A stretch of 64,000 nt of DNA, taken from the NCBI RefSeq assembly GCF_023272795.1, contig NZ_CP096829.1, positions 3,100,001 to 3,164,000 on the forward strand. Reading direction: 5' to 3'. A model generated the notes under the pieces. That model worked only from the letters and a program-made list of their open reading frames with translations, was not told the DNA's origin and did no database searches. This document shows positions 37,229 to 46,684 of this stretch, piece after piece. A program made the position numbers and the translations under genes. How positions within the stretch are numbered: position 1 is the stretch's first letter; every line of letters begins with the position of its first letter. This DNA is from Flavobacterium humidisoli (lineage in GTDB: Bacteria > Bacteroidota > Bacteroidia > Flavobacteriales > Flavobacteriaceae).

Positions 37229-39145
37229 ATGGAAGAAAAAAAATTAGACCTCAATTCGATCATTGGTTTTGTATTGATCTTCGGAATTTTGATTTGGATT
37301 ATGTACCAAAATCAGCCTTCTGAAAAAGAAATCGCTGCTGAAAAAGCCAAGAAAGAATTAGTTGCTAAACAAGAAGCACAATCAAAAGCAGATAAATCTA
37401 AAACTGCGTCATTACCAGCTGCAGCTGTAACTCCTGGAGATACAGTTCAATTGGCTCAATTACAAAAAACTTTAGGAGGATTTGCTTATTCTGCAACACT
37501 TCCTTCTGCAAAAGAAGCTTTTACTACAATCGAAAATGAAAAATTAAAATTAAAGATTGCTAATAAAGGTGGTTATATTGTTGAAGCTACTTTAAAAGAA
37601 TTCGAAAGATTTAAGAAAGGTTCTGGTCAATTAGTTGAGTTAATTAAAAACAACAACTCTAATTTAAATTTACAGCTTCTTACTACAGATAATAGAACAT
37701 TAAATTCTAAAGATCTGTATTTCGAACCAACATTGGAAAAAATTGGTGCAGACCAAGTTTTATCTATGCGTTTGAAAGCTGGAGCTAATGAATTTTTAGA
37801 ATACAAATATGTTTTGAAGCCAAACGATTATTTAGTTGGTTTTGATATTCGTTCTCAAGGTTTGAACAGAGTTTTAAATTCTGCTAAACCAGTTGATTTG
37901 CAATGGGACTTAAAAACCTATAGAAACGAAAAAAGTGTTTCTTATGAAAACCGTTTTGCTGAAGTTAATTATAAATATGGAGATGCAAAATACAGTTATG
38001 TAAATAATCATGGACAAGGAAAAGAAGAAACTCCTGAAAAACTAAGTTATGTAGCTTTTAAACAGCATTTCTTTGCTACTATTTTATCTACAGAAAAGCC
38101 TTTTGAAACTTCAAGGTTGCAATCTGATGATTTGGTTAAGGATGAAAAAATCGATACCGTTTTTACCAAACAGTTTAAAGCAAATTTACCTTTAGCGTTT
38201 TCAAACGGAGAGATCGATTACAAAATGAATTTGTACATGGGCCCTGTGGATTACAAAACACTAAAAGCTTACGATAAAAATTTCGATAAAATCATTCCTT
38301 TAGGATGGGGAATTTTTGGATGGATTAACAAATTAATCTTTATTCCATTGTTCGGATTTTTAAGCTCTACAGTTGGATTATCGCTAGGTATTGCCATCAT
38401 TATTTTTACAATTATCATTAAATTGGCTATGTCGCCAATTACCTATAAATCATTCTTGTCTCAGGCTAAAATGAAAGTTTTAAGACCTGATATTGCTGAG
38501 TTGGGAGAGAAATTCAAAAAAGACCCAATGAAGAAACAACAGGAAACAATGAAACTGTACAATAAAGCAGGATTAAACCCAATGGCAGGATGTATCCCAG
38601 CATTGATTCAGTTGCCATTTATGTATGCATCGTTCCAGTTTTTCCCTGCTGCGTTTGAATTAAGACAGAAAAGTTTCCTTTGGGCAGACGATTTATCATC
38701 TTTTGACTCTGTTGTAAAATTACCGTTTAATATTCCATTGTATGGAGATCACATCAGTTTGTTTCCAATCTTGGCTGCAATTGCAATTTTCTTCTATATG
38801 AAAATGACTTCTGGAGATCAGCAGATGGCAGCTCCTCAGCAAGAAGGTATGCCGGATATGGCAAAAATGATGAAAATCATGATTTACGTTTCGCCATTAA
38901 TGATGTTAATTTTCTTCAATAGTTATGGTGCAGGATTGAGTTTGTATAACTTTATTTCAAACTTAATTACAATTGGGATTATGTTTGTAATCAAGAATTA
39001 TATTGTAGACAGCGATAAAATTCACGCTCAGATTCAAGAAAACAAACAAAGAGAGCCTAAGAAACCAAGTAAGTTCCAACAGCGTCTTCAAGAGGTAATG
39101 GAACAGCAGGAAGCCGCAAAAGCTCAGAATAAGAAAAAGAAATAA
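37229..39145 (+). CDS. yidC: Membrane protein insertase YidC
   Basis: The product is 638 residues. An N-terminal transmembrane anchor (10-27, FVLIFGILIWIMY) is followed by a large periplasmic beta domain (about 80-360). The conserved Oxa1/YidC core comes next (about 365-590) with GWGIFGWINKLIFIPLF, SPITYKSFLSQAKMKVLRPDI and LNPMAGCIPALIQLPFMYASFQF. A Lys-rich C-terminal tail (ENKQREPKKPSKFQQRL onward) probably contacts ribosomes. It inserts and folds inner-membrane proteins with or without SecYEG. Length and architecture match Gram-negative YidC. A strong terminator follows. Confidence 0.97.
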   Translation: MEEKKLDLNSIIGFVLIFGILIWIMYQNQPSEKEIAAEKAKKELVAKQEAQSKADKSKTASLPAAAVTPGDTVQLAQLQKTLGGFAYSATLPSAKEAFTTIENEKLKLKIANKGGYIVEATLKEFERFKKGSGQLVELIKNNNSNLNLQLLTTDNRTLNSKDLYFEPTLEKIGADQVLSMRLKAGANEFLEYKYVLKPNDYLVGFDIRSQGLNRVLNSAKPVDLQWDLKTYRNEKSVSYENRFAEVNYKYGDAKYSYVNNHGQGKEETPEKLSYVAFKQHFFATILSTEKPFETSRLQSDDLVKDEKIDTVFTKQFKANLPLAFSNGEIDYKMNLYMGPVDYKTLKAYDKNFDKIIPLGWGIFGWINKLIFIPLFGFLSSTVGLSLGIAIIIFTIIIKLAMSPITYKSFLSQAKMKVLRPDIAELGEKFKKDPMKKQQETMKLYNKAGLNPMAGCIPALIQLPFMYASFQFFPAAFELRQKSFLWADDLSSFDSVVKLPFNIPLYGDHISLFPILAAIAIFFYMKMTSGDQQMAAPQQEGMPDMAKMMKIMIYVSPLMMLIFFNSYGAGLSLYNFISNLITIGIMFVIKNYIVDSDKIHAQIQENKQREPKKPSKFQQRLQEVMEQQEAAKAQNKKKK

Positions 39146-39163
39146 TTCTATATCTATAAAACA

Positions 39164-39200
39164 AAAAAACCGTCTCGTTTTTTAACGAGACGGTTTTTTA
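39164..39200. terminator. Bidirectional terminator between yidC and the fasciclin gene
   Basis: AAAAAACCGTCTCGTT (39164-39179) and AACGAGACGGTTTTTT (39184-39199) form a strong stem with A- and T-runs on either side. It suits termination of both convergent genes. Confidence 0.88.
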
Positions 39201-39217
39201 TTTACAATTAGTTTTAT

Positions 39218-40198
39218 CTAAAATTTGGGTAATAAAACTTTGTCAATAACATGGATTATACCGTTTGAACATTGAACATCTGTTGCAATAATATTACTAA
39301 CTCTATTATTGGCGTCCGTAATTTTTGCACCTCCAGTAAGGCCAATTGTGAAACTTTGACTCGCAAAAGTATTAACTACTTGTCCGTTTGCTAAAGAAGT
39401 CGATTGCACATTTGCACCAGTAACGACATGATATTTTAAAGTAGTTTCTAAAACGTTAGCGGGAATAGCAGAAAGACCTGAAAAACCAGTTTCGGTTAAG
39501 AAGCTTGCAAAAGCAGCATTTGTAGGAGCAAAAACGGTAAAAGGAGAATTTGCAGTTCCAGATAATGTTGCAGCAAAACCAGATGAAGCATTATATGTCA
39601 AAGCAGAAACCAATGTGGTAAAATTTTTATTAGCCACTGCATGGTTTACAATTGTTGGTAATCCGATAACGCCATCTACGATATGAATAACACCATTAGA
39701 AGCTTCAATATCTGCAGTTGTTACCACCGCACCTCCATTTGTTTTTCCTCCGTTAATATCAACTCCTGTGCCTTTTTCCAAATACATACTGATGGTGTTT
39801 GAAGTTGAAGCACTTCCTTTAGCTAAAGTTTTTACATATCCAGTAGCTATTTCAGAGGATTTTACTTTTGTGCTTAAAACATGATTCAGTAAAATTTCTT
39901 TTAAAGCAAGGACAGGAACAGCATTAAGATTAGCATATCCATTTGCTTGTAAAAAAGCGGTAAACGCTGTATTTGTTGGTGCAAAAACCGTAAATGTACC
40001 AGAAGAGTTCAATGTGGTTGCTAAATCTGCTTTTTCCAAAGCTGCAACTAGTGAGCTAAGATTAGGATTTGTTTTCGCGATCGCCACAATCGTTTGTGGT
40101 TGTTGTGGACCATTATCATCATCATCGTTGTTACATGAAATACTGACGAAAGCAATTAATGCTAATAAAGCAATTAATTTAAATTTGATTGTTTTCAT
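39218..40198 (-). CDS. Fasciclin (FAS1)-domain lipoprotein
   Basis: The product is 326 residues. The signal peptide ends in a lipobox (FVSISC, Cys22), followed by an acidic NNDDDDN linker of the type seen on surface-exposed Bacteroidota lipoproteins. Two FAS1 domains follow (about 45-180 and 185-325), each with FTVFAPTNxAFxxFL and the closing VIHxxDxVxLP. FAS1 domains mediate adhesion and extracellular matrix contacts. It probably sits on the cell surface, but its partner is unknown. It is convergent with yidC and alone in its transcription unit. Confidence 0.93.
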   Translation of the reverse strand: MKTIKFKLIALLALIAFVSISCNNDDDDNGPQQPQTIVAIAKTNPNLSSLVAALEKADLATTLNSSGTFTVFAPTNTAFTAFLQANGYANLNAVPVLALKEILLNHVLSTKVKSSEIATGYVKTLAKGSASTSNTISMYLEKGTGVDINGGKTNGGAVVTTADIEASNGVIHIVDGVIGLPTIVNHAVANKNFTTLVSALTYNASSGFAATLSGTANSPFTVFAPTNAAFASFLTETGFSGLSAIPANVLETTLKYHVVTGANVQSTSLANGQVVNTFASQSFTIGLTGGAKITDANNRVSNIIATDVQCSNGIIHVIDKVLLPKF

Positions 40199-40402
40199 AA
40201 TATAGTTTTTTTGTGTTTGTCACTACTAAGTTATTTATTTTTGTTTAATTAGAATTTAAAATAATTAAACATTTATTAAAATTAGTATATGTTTAACTTT
40301 TGTTTATCATTCTGGTTTTTAGTTAATTATGGTTTTTAAGTCTTTCTAAAAGGCTTTTCAATCTTTGAAAATGTTAAATTGATTTTTTTGTTAATAAAGC
40401 TG

Positions 40403-40431
40403 TTGTTATCCTTAAAATGGTTATATTTTTG
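40403..40431 (+). promoter_or_regulatory. Promoter of the MORN-type gene
   Basis: TTG (40403-40405), 18 bp, then TATTTTTG (40424-40431). It lies 44 bp before the ATG at 40476. Confidence 0.6.
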
Positions 40432-40475
40432 TGATACTAAAACTCAATTTTTGTTGTTATATAGAAAAATAGATT

Positions 40476-41186
40476 ATGAGAAAATTTTGGATTTTATTTT
40501 TAATAAGTATTGTGGCTTATTCACAAGAATCTAATAAAGTAGATGCAAATGGTAAAAAAGACGGACTTTGGAAAGGTACTTACACCGAATCGAAGCGACC
40601 TCGCTATGAAGGAACTTTTGATCACGGAAAAGAAACTGGGATTTTCAAATTTTTTGATGATACTAAAAAAGGAGACATAGTTGCTACAAGAGATTTTAGC
40701 GCCAATGATGGAAGTTCATACACTATTTTTTATGATCAAAGTAAAAATAAAGTAAGTGAAGGAAAAGAGATTGGAAAAGCAAGAGAAGGAGAATGGAAAT
40801 ATTATCATAAAGCCTCTAAAGTTTTAATGACGGTTGAGAATTATAAAAATGGAAAACTAGATGGACTAAGAACTATTTATTATCCAAATGCGCAAATTGC
40901 AGAAGAGATGACGTATAAAAATGGTTTAAAGGAAGGACCATATAAAAAAATAGGGCAGGATGGGACGCTTTTGGAAGAGTCTAACTTTATCAATAATGAA
41001 TACAATGGAGAGACTGTGTTTTATGATTCAGACAAATCGGTCGCTTCTAAAGGCAAATTTGTCAATGGTAAAAAAGCAGGAATTTGGCAATTTTATCAGA
41101 AAGGAAAATTGGTGAAAGAAGTGAACATGAGTGATCCTAAAAATACAAATAAAGCTTCTGAGAAAGGCGCTGCTCCGAAAAAATAA
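40476..41186 (+). CDS. Exported MORN-like repeat protein
   Basis: The product is 236 residues with a short signal peptide (MRKFWILFLISIVAYSQ). The rest is built of degenerate MORN/YwqK-like repeats of about 22 residues (GxKKDGLWKGTYTESKRPRYEGTFDHG, then NGKLDGLRTIYYPNAQIAEEMTYKNGLKEGPY, then NGKKAGIWQFYQKGKLVKEV). Such proteins are often labelled toxin-antitoxin YwqK family, but no toxin gene is adjacent and the export signal argues against a cytoplasmic antitoxin. The repeat beta-hairpins probably serve as a binding surface in the periplasm or outside. The ligand is unknown. Confidence 0.85.
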   Translation: MRKFWILFLISIVAYSQESNKVDANGKKDGLWKGTYTESKRPRYEGTFDHGKETGIFKFFDDTKKGDIVATRDFSANDGSSYTIFYDQSKNKVSEGKEIGKAREGEWKYYHKASKVLMTVENYKNGKLDGLRTIYYPNAQIAEEMTYKNGLKEGPYKKIGQDGTLLEESNFINNEYNGETVFYDSDKSVASKGKFVNGKKAGIWQFYQKGKLVKEVNMSDPKNTNKASEKGAAPKK

Positions 41187-41235
41187 AGTCTGTATTTTCT
41201 TCATTAAGAATAAAATAGTTAAAGAATAAAATGTT

Positions 41236-41243
41236 TACATTTG
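41236..41243 (+). promoter_or_regulatory. -7 element of the DUF4956 gene
   Basis: TACATTTG matches TAnnTTTG, 22 bp before the ATG at 41266. There is no clear -33. Confidence 0.5.
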
Positions 41244-41265
41244 AGTAACCAATTTATTCTAACCA

Positions 41266-41823
41266 ATGGATTTACGTGAACTTTTAGGACGATTTTTACT
41301 GTTGTTTTTGTCGATTTTGGTTTTGTATTTTTTCTCCAACAGAAAAGATAACGCAACCATAAATCCGTTGATGGTTATTGTGGGTCTTTGTACTTTTTCG
41401 CTTTGCTATCTTTTTACAAAAATTGAAATTGGAGTAGGAATCGGGTTTGGCCTATTTGCGATTTTTTCCATACTTCGTTTTAGAACACAATCTTTTACTG
41501 TAAATGCAATCATCTTTCTTTTTGCAACAATTACGCTGTCTATTTTAGACATTATGTACCCGTTTGAAAAGATCGAATTATTACTGTTTTTCCAAATTAT
41601 CATCATCGGATTTTATATTGCGGCTTCAATTATTGTCAATAAAAAAGCTTCAAAATATCTAAATTCTGTAGATGTAAAAATTCCGCTTGACGATAATTTT
41701 TCGTTGAATTCAGATGTAATTAGAAAATCAATTCAGCAGAAAATTAAAATTGAAGAATTTGATTTTAGAATTGTATTAATCAATACGGCAAGCAACGAAA
41801 TAGATTTATTAGTATTCTATTAA
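41266..41823 (+). CDS. DUF4956 membrane protein
   Basis: The product is 185 residues with four probable transmembrane helices in the first 125 (LLLFLSILVLYFF, MVIVGLCTFSLCYLF, FLFATITLSILDI, FFQIIIIGFYIAASIIV) and a cytoplasmic beta/alpha tail. The segment VGIGFGLFAIFSILRFRT between helices is the DUF4956 hallmark. In many genomes DUF4956 neighbours VTC-domain polyphosphate-polymerase genes or CotH kinases, but none is nearby here. Its stop codon overlaps, by 4 bp, the stop of the convergent dikinase-like gene. The function is unknown. Confidence 0.88.
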   Translation: MDLRELLGRFLLLFLSILVLYFFSNRKDNATINPLMVIVGLCTFSLCYLFTKIEIGVGIGFGLFAIFSILRFRTQSFTVNAIIFLFATITLSILDIMYPFEKIELLLFFQIIIIGFYIAASIIVNKKASKYLNSVDVKIPLDDNFSLNSDVIRKSIQQKIKIEEFDFRIVLINTASNEIDLLVFY

Positions 41824-43697
41824 TCGTTGAATGGACGAACTTGTTTGATGTATAAATCTCTTTTTTCTCCAACAATTTTAAACTCAATATCTACAGGATG
41901 AAATTGGTTTTTGCGCCAATATCGATACATTTTGGTTTCAATTTTTTTACTGACGTCATAAAGATTGCTCATTTCTTTTCGAGTCAATAATGGCTCATTA
42001 TCATTCAAATTTGAATTGGAAGTATAATCAATATCAAAATCAGTTTCGTCTTTTCCGTCGTTGAAATGATACGCTACAAACTGTTCGCAGATTTCACCTT
42101 TTTCTGGTTTTACAACTGAGTTTTCGCCTTTTTGAACATTGACCGTAATTCCAGGAAAGTTTTCTCTGAATATATTTTTGGTAATAATTACGCCATTTGC
42201 TAATTCGTCAGGAAAAGAACGATGAACCAAAACTCCCATAGCAATGTTTTGCTGGTCGATTCCAAAAAGTTCCCTTTCGTTATATGAAGCTTCGTTCCAG
42301 ACACTTGCCCAAACTTGTTTTATAGCTTTTTCAAAACTCTTGATAGAATCACCTTTAATTCCTGTTTTAGAATCGTACAATCCAGCGCCATTGAAATCAT
42401 CTAAATCTTCTGCATTCGTAGACGAGCGAAATCTGAAGTTTTTAAATTTGGCGTCTTTAAAAGCTAAATTCAATTTCGATATTAATTCAGGATCAATAGG
42501 TTCTTTTTTAATAGCGTCTCTAATTTTCTTTAGCTGTTTAGTAACCCAAACTGAGGAATCTTTTTGAGAGGAAGCTAAAAGCTCTGCAATTAATGGAGAA
42601 ATGGTAGGATTCTGAATATGCTTTGTATAATAGTAAAACGGAATAGCATGTGCATTTTCTGGAACTTTAAAGGGAATTTCTTTTGAAATGGCAATTAAAT
42701 ACGCCATGTTTTGCGCCTTTGAACCGATATAATTAATTCCCTTTTTTGGAATTTCAGATAGATTGACCAATTCTGTAACGCTATTGTCTATAACTAGTTT
42801 TTTCTTTTTTCCAGCAGATTTTGTTGGAATTTTTTTAGTGGTTTCTTTGATGAAAAAAGTATCAACTTCAATTTTTAATTCTACTTTTTTAGAAAGCAAT
42901 CTTTTGATAGTATTGTCTTTTTCAATATCCGTATAAGCCATTATCGGAATCTTTCTGTTTTTTCCTAAAAGAACCAAATGGCTCAAGGGAGTCTGAAGTT
43001 CGTTTACAATAATTCCTCGCACATTTGGGAGAATATCAGGTGTTCCGTCCAAAATAATAATTTCGTCAGAACTAGGTTTTGTAGTCTCTAAATCTTTGAT
43101 TTTGTATTGCTGCAAAATCCCAACATTACTTCCACGAACAACTTCCTGATATTTTAATTCACCAAAAATATAATCAGATTTCACGCATGGAATTTTAAAT
43201 TCCTCACGCTGGAACCAATTCATCATTTCTGGATTGTTCAGATAAAATTTCAGTTTTTCTCCAATAAAAGTAGAATTTTTAACCATAGTAAAAAAACGTT
43301 CAATCAATGGTAAAGGCATATGATCGGATGCAGCAAGTTCAAAAATCCATTTGTCGGTTCCTTTAATGTGATTTAAATTTCCAAGAAGAAAATCTCTATT
43401 CTTTTCAGTGTTGCTGTAGTTTTCATTATTGAAGACTTCTAAATCATGGCTGTATCCCAAATAATTAACTACAAAATCGTAATGAAGCAAAATAATACTG
43501 CTGTTGAAATAATACATTTTCTGTTTTCTGAGATCGTAAATCACTTTTACAGACTCGATATTCGAAAATTTATCAGACAAAGCTTTTCCTTTAAATGCTT
43601 TGTAAGCTTCATAATTTGGCAAAGACGCGCTGAATCGTTGCGCACTTAAAGAAGTTAAGGCGAAAAGGAAAAACAAGCTATAAATGTATTTTTTCAT
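41820..43697 (-). CDS. Exported dikinase-like protein (phosphohistidine swivel plus PEP-synthase ATP-grasp)
   Basis: The product is 625 residues with a clear signal peptide (ending LTSLSAQ, residues 1-20). An alpha-helical unknown region spans about 21-180. Residues about 185-260 look like the PEP-utiliser swivel domain: DGTPDILPNVRGIIVNEL then TPLSHLVLLGKNRKIP, with candidate phosphohistidine His240. Residues about 315-625 resemble the PEP-synthase/PPDK ATP-grasp domain (GSKAQNMAYL, RFRSSTNAEDL at 422-432, FNGAGLYDS, VDIEFKI, YIKQVRPF). This order is that of glucan, water dikinases, not of PEP synthase. Those enzymes phosphorylate polysaccharides with ATP, yet this protein is exported to where ATP is scarce. 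The substrate is unknown and no partner gene is evident. Confidence 0.82.
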   Translation of the reverse strand: MKKYIYSLFFLFALTSLSAQRFSASLPNYEAYKAFKGKALSDKFSNIESVKVIYDLRKQKMYYFNSSIILLHYDFVVNYLGYSHDLEVFNNENYSNTEKNRDFLLGNLNHIKGTDKWIFELAASDHMPLPLIERFFTMVKNSTFIGEKLKFYLNNPEMMNWFQREEFKIPCVKSDYIFGELKYQEVVRGSNVGILQQYKIKDLETTKPSSDEIIILDGTPDILPNVRGIIVNELQTPLSHLVLLGKNRKIPIMAYTDIEKDNTIKRLLSKKVELKIEVDTFFIKETTKKIPTKSAGKKKKLVIDNSVTELVNLSEIPKKGINYIGSKAQNMAYLIAISKEIPFKVPENAHAIPFYYYTKHIQNPTISPLIAELLASSQKDSSVWVTKQLKKIRDAIKKEPIDPELISKLNLAFKDAKFKNFRFRSSTNAEDLDDFNGAGLYDSKTGIKGDSIKSFEKAIKQVWASVWNEASYNERELFGIDQQNIAMGVLVHRSFPDELANGVIITKNIFRENFPGITVNVQKGENSVVKPEKGEICEQFVAYHFNDGKDETDFDIDYTSNSNLNDNEPLLTRKEMSNLYDVSKKIETKMYRYWRKNQFHPVDIEFKIVGEKRDLYIKQVRPFND

Positions 43698-43779
43698 AAA
43701 GTAAAAATGGATGATTAAATGTACTTAAAAAAGTAATAAGTTTTATCTACTACGGGATTGCTTAAACTAATGACAACCA

Positions 43780-43812
43780 TTGTGAAATTTTCTATTATTT
43801 GGCGTACCTTTG
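43780..43812 (+). promoter_or_regulatory. Promoter of mnmA
   Basis: TTG (43780-43782), 22 bp, then TACCTTTG (43805-43812). It lies 27 bp before the ATG. Confidence 0.55.
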
Positions 43813-43839
43813 CAACCTTAAAAAATTAAACTTTTCAAA

Positions 43840-45027
43840 ATGAAACGAGTAGTTGTTGGACTTTCAGGTGGAGTAGATTCTAGTGTTGCAGCCTATTTAT
43901 TGCAACAGCAGGGATACGAAGTTATTGGCCTTTTTATGAAAAACTGGCACGATGACTCTGTTACTATTTCTAACGAATGTCCTTGGCTGGAAGATAGTAA
44001 TGATGCTTTGCTTGTTGCTGAAAAACTTGGAATACCGTTTCAAACTGTTGATTTAAGCGAAGAATACAAAGAAAAAATTGTTGACTATATGTTCAATGAG
44101 TACGAAAAAGGACGAACTCCAAATCCTGACGTGCTTTGTAATCGCGAAATCAAATTTGATGTGTTTATGAAAATTGCTCTAAGTCTTGGTGCTGATTATG
44201 TTGCAACTGGACACTATTGCCAAAAAAGCGAAATTGAGGTAGACGGAAAGCCGGTTTACCAATTAGTTGCTGGAGTTGACAACAACAAAGATCAATCGTA
44301 TTTCCTGTGCCAATTGTCACAAGAGCAATTATCAAAAGCTTTGTTTCCTATCGGAGCTTTGACAAAACCAGAAGTGCGAGAAATTGCTGCCGAAATGGAA
44401 TTGGTTACGGCTGAAAAGAAAGATTCTCAAGGTTTGTGTTTTATTGGAAAAGTTCGTCTTCCAGAATTTTTACAGCAAAAATTACAGCCTAAAGAAGGTA
44501 AAATAGTTCAAATTGACAAAAATGATCCGATTTATACAGCTGAGAAATCAGGAGAACTTTCTTTAGAAGAAAGATTAAAATTGGAATCTCAAAAATTGGA
44601 ATATCTTCCAACAATGGGAAAAGTGGTTGGAAAACATCAAGGAGCTCATTATTTTACAGTTGGACAGAGAAAAGGACTGAATGTAGGGGGAACAACAGAT
44701 CCTTTGTTTGTAATTGCCACCGATGTGGAGACCAATACTATTTATACAGGTATGTCGAGCCAGCATCCAGGTTTATTTAAAAAAGCGCTTTTTGTTGGTA
44801 AATCGGAAGTGCACTGGATTAGAGAAGATATGACTTTGAAGGCAGGAGAAAAAATGGAAGTGATGGCGAGAATCCGTTACCGTCAGCCTTTGCAAAAAGC
44901 TGTTCTTTATCAATTTGAAGACGGAATGTATGTGGAGTTTGAAGAACCTCAATCGGCTATCACAGAAGGACAGTTTGTTGCCTGGTATTTAGAAAATGAA
45001 TTAGTTGGTTCGGGAGTAATTTCTTAG
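43840..45027 (+). CDS. mnmA: tRNA-specific 2-thiouridylase
   Basis: The product is 395 residues. The PP-loop GLSGGVDSS (8-16) binds ATP. The catalytic cysteines lie in [13 protein letters not shown] and [10 protein letters not shown]. The tail carries the usual [10 protein letters not shown] and C-terminal beta barrel. MnmA thiolates the wobble uridine at C2 of tRNAs for Lys, Glu and Gln, receiving sulfur by relay. Here an insert of about 30 residues after [10 protein letters not shown] ([27 protein letters not shown]) sits within the central region, as is usual in Bacteroidota. The start is supported by an adjacent promoter and the immediate [14 protein letters not shown]. Confidence 0.97.
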   Translation: MKRVVVGLSGGVDSSVAAYLLQQQGYEVIGLFMKNWHDDSVTISNECPWLEDSNDALLVAEKLGIPFQTVDLSEEYKEKIVDYMFNEYEKGRTPNPDVLCNREIKFDVFMKIALSLGADYVATGHYCQKSEIEVDGKPVYQLVAGVDNNKDQSYFLCQLSQEQLSKALFPIGALTKPEVREIAAEMELVTAEKKDSQGLCFIGKVRLPEFLQQKLQPKEGKIVQIDKNDPIYTAEKSGELSLEERLKLESQKLEYLPTMGKVVGKHQGAHYFTVGQRKGLNVGGTTDPLFVIATDVETNTIYTGMSSQHPGLFKKALFVGKSEVHWIREDMTLKAGEKMEVMARIRYRQPLQKAVLYQFEDGMYVEFEEPQSAITEGQFVAWYLENELVGSGVIS

Positions 45028-45028
45028 C

Positions 45029-45068
45029 TTTATACTTTATTTAGGAGAAAATCCTTAAAAGGTATAAA
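45029..45068 (+). other. Nested hairpin between mnmA and the subtilase
   Basis: TTTATACTTT (45029-45038) pairs with AAGGTATAAA (45059-45068). An inner AGGA..TCCT stem extends it. It ends 3 nt before the ATG at 45072 and lacks a T-run, so it may affect translation start or mark mRNA processing rather than terminate. Confidence 0.45.
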
Positions 45069-45071
45069 TTG

Positions 45072-46679
45072 ATGAGATATAACTTTACTTTTCTTTTATT
45101 ACTTCTTTCGTTTACGATATTTGCACAAGAAGATGCATGGGTTTATTTTAATGGTAAACCTAATGCACAAGCTTTTTATGATAATCCGTCAAGCGAACTT
45201 TCGCAAAGGGCTTTGGATCGAAGAACGAACCAAAATATTGCCTTAGATATTACAGATGCTCCTTTGGAAACTTCGTACGTAAATCAAATAACAGCAAGTA
45301 TTGGAATTACAGTAAAAGCACAGTCAAAGTGGTTGAATGCACTTCACATTCAAGGCACTCAGGCCAATATAAATGCTTTGAAATCATTTTCTTTTGTTTC
45401 TAGAATAGAATTTGCCAACAAAACTTTAAATGCTACAGGGAAAAGAGTTGCTGAAACTTCTATTGGCCAGACTTATGATAAGTTAAAAACGACAATTGAT
45501 TATTCTTACGGAAATTCGGCGAATCAAATTCAGATGCTGAACGGACAAGTGTTGCATCAGCAGAATTTTACAGGAGAGGGTAAAATTATAGCAGTTTTAG
45601 ACGCAGGTTTTCCAGGTGTGAATACGGCATTGCCCTTTGAAAATCTTAGAAATAATAATAAAATTTTGGGTGGCTACGATTATACCACTCGAAATGCCAA
45701 TTTCTATACAGGAGACGATCACGGAACTTTAGTGCTCTCTACAATGGGCGGTTATAAAGCAAATTCGTTAGTTGGGACAGCTCCGAATGCATCTTATTAT
45801 CTTTTTATCACAGAAATTGATGTACAAGAAGCTCCAATAGAGGAATCACTATGGGTTGAAGCGGCAGAAAAGGCAGATGCTTTAGGTGTTGATATCATTA
45901 CTACTTCACTAGGATATTTTCTAGAACGAGATAATCCAAATTACAATCATACCTATAGCGATATGAATGGGACTACGACTTTTATTTCTCGTGGTGCAGA
46001 AATCGCTTTTAGCAAAGGGATTTTAGTTTTGGCTTCTGCTGGAAATGAAGGAGCTCAAGTAGAAAAACATATTGGTGCTCCTGCTGATGCTGTTTCAGTA
46101 TTGGCTATAGGCTCTGTTAATGCATCTAAAGTAAGAGTAAGCTCTAGTTCAATTGGACCAACTTATGATGGCAGAACAAAACCTGATATTATGGCACAAG
46201 GTGGGGCGGCAGTAGTTTCTGATGCAAATGGAGCTATTGGTACAGCAAGCGGAACTTCATTTTCATGTCCGATTATGGCAGGAATGGCGGCTTCGTTGTG
46301 GCAAGCTTTTCCATCCAAAACAAACAAAGAAATTAGACAGATGATTTTGGCTTCTGCTGACAGATATGCCAATCCAGATAATAATTATGGATATGGAATT
46401 CCAAATTTTGGTACAGCATTAGGCGTAGATGATTTTATAGCCGAAGCCTCGTTTTTGGTCTACCCAAATCCAGCAAAAAGTGAAGTTTGGTTTTCTTTTT
46501 TAAATGAAACCACAACCGCATCGGTAACAATTTATTCTATTTTAGGGCAAAAATTAATCGAAGAAAAAATCAATAACTCAAATCCAGTTCTTTCCTTGCA
46601 ATCACTTCAAAGCGGACTTTATATTTATAGTTTTGAAGCTGATAATCTGCATAAAACAGGAAAAATAATCAAGCAATAG
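45072..46679 (+). CDS. Secreted subtilase (S8) with T9SS sorting domain
   Basis: The product is 535 residues from the ATG at 45072. A TTG codon one position upstream is the only other in-frame start nearby. Signal peptide 1-19 (ending IFAQ). A propeptide-like region spans about 20-130. The S8 catalytic residues are Asp177 (IAVLDAGFPG), His217 (DDHGTLVLSTMGG) and Ser396 (GTSFSCPIMAG). The last 75 residues form a type IX secretion type A sorting domain (YPNPAKSEVWFSF, SILGQKL, SLQSGLYIYSF), which directs secretion across the outer membrane and cleavage at the cell surface. It cleaves extracellular proteins; the target is unknown. It follows mnmA by 44 bp. Confidence 0.95.
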   Translation: MRYNFTFLLLLLSFTIFAQEDAWVYFNGKPNAQAFYDNPSSELSQRALDRRTNQNIALDITDAPLETSYVNQITASIGITVKAQSKWLNALHIQGTQANINALKSFSFVSRIEFANKTLNATGKRVAETSIGQTYDKLKTTIDYSYGNSANQIQMLNGQVLHQQNFTGEGKIIAVLDAGFPGVNTALPFENLRNNNKILGGYDYTTRNANFYTGDDHGTLVLSTMGGYKANSLVGTAPNASYYLFITEIDVQEAPIEESLWVEAAEKADALGVDIITTSLGYFLERDNPNYNHTYSDMNGTTTFISRGAEIAFSKGILVLASAGNEGAQVEKHIGAPADAVSVLAIGSVNASKVRVSSSSIGPTYDGRTKPDIMAQGGAAVVSDANGAIGTASGTSFSCPIMAGMAASLWQAFPSKTNKEIRQMILASADRYANPDNNYGYGIPNFGTALGVDDFIAEASFLVYPNPAKSEVWFSFLNETTTASVTIYSILGQKLIEEKINNSNPVLSLQSLQSGLYIYSFEADNLHKTGKIIKQ

Positions 46680-46684
46680 TTTTA

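Noticed and set aside
40476..41186. Antitoxin of a toxin-antitoxin pair
   Set aside because: It has an export signal and no toxin gene lies beside it. The label comes only from MORN/YwqK-like repeats.
41820..43697. Standard PEP synthase or pyruvate phosphate dikinase
   Set aside because: The domain order is reversed, a PEP-binding TIM barrel is missing, and the protein has a signal peptide.
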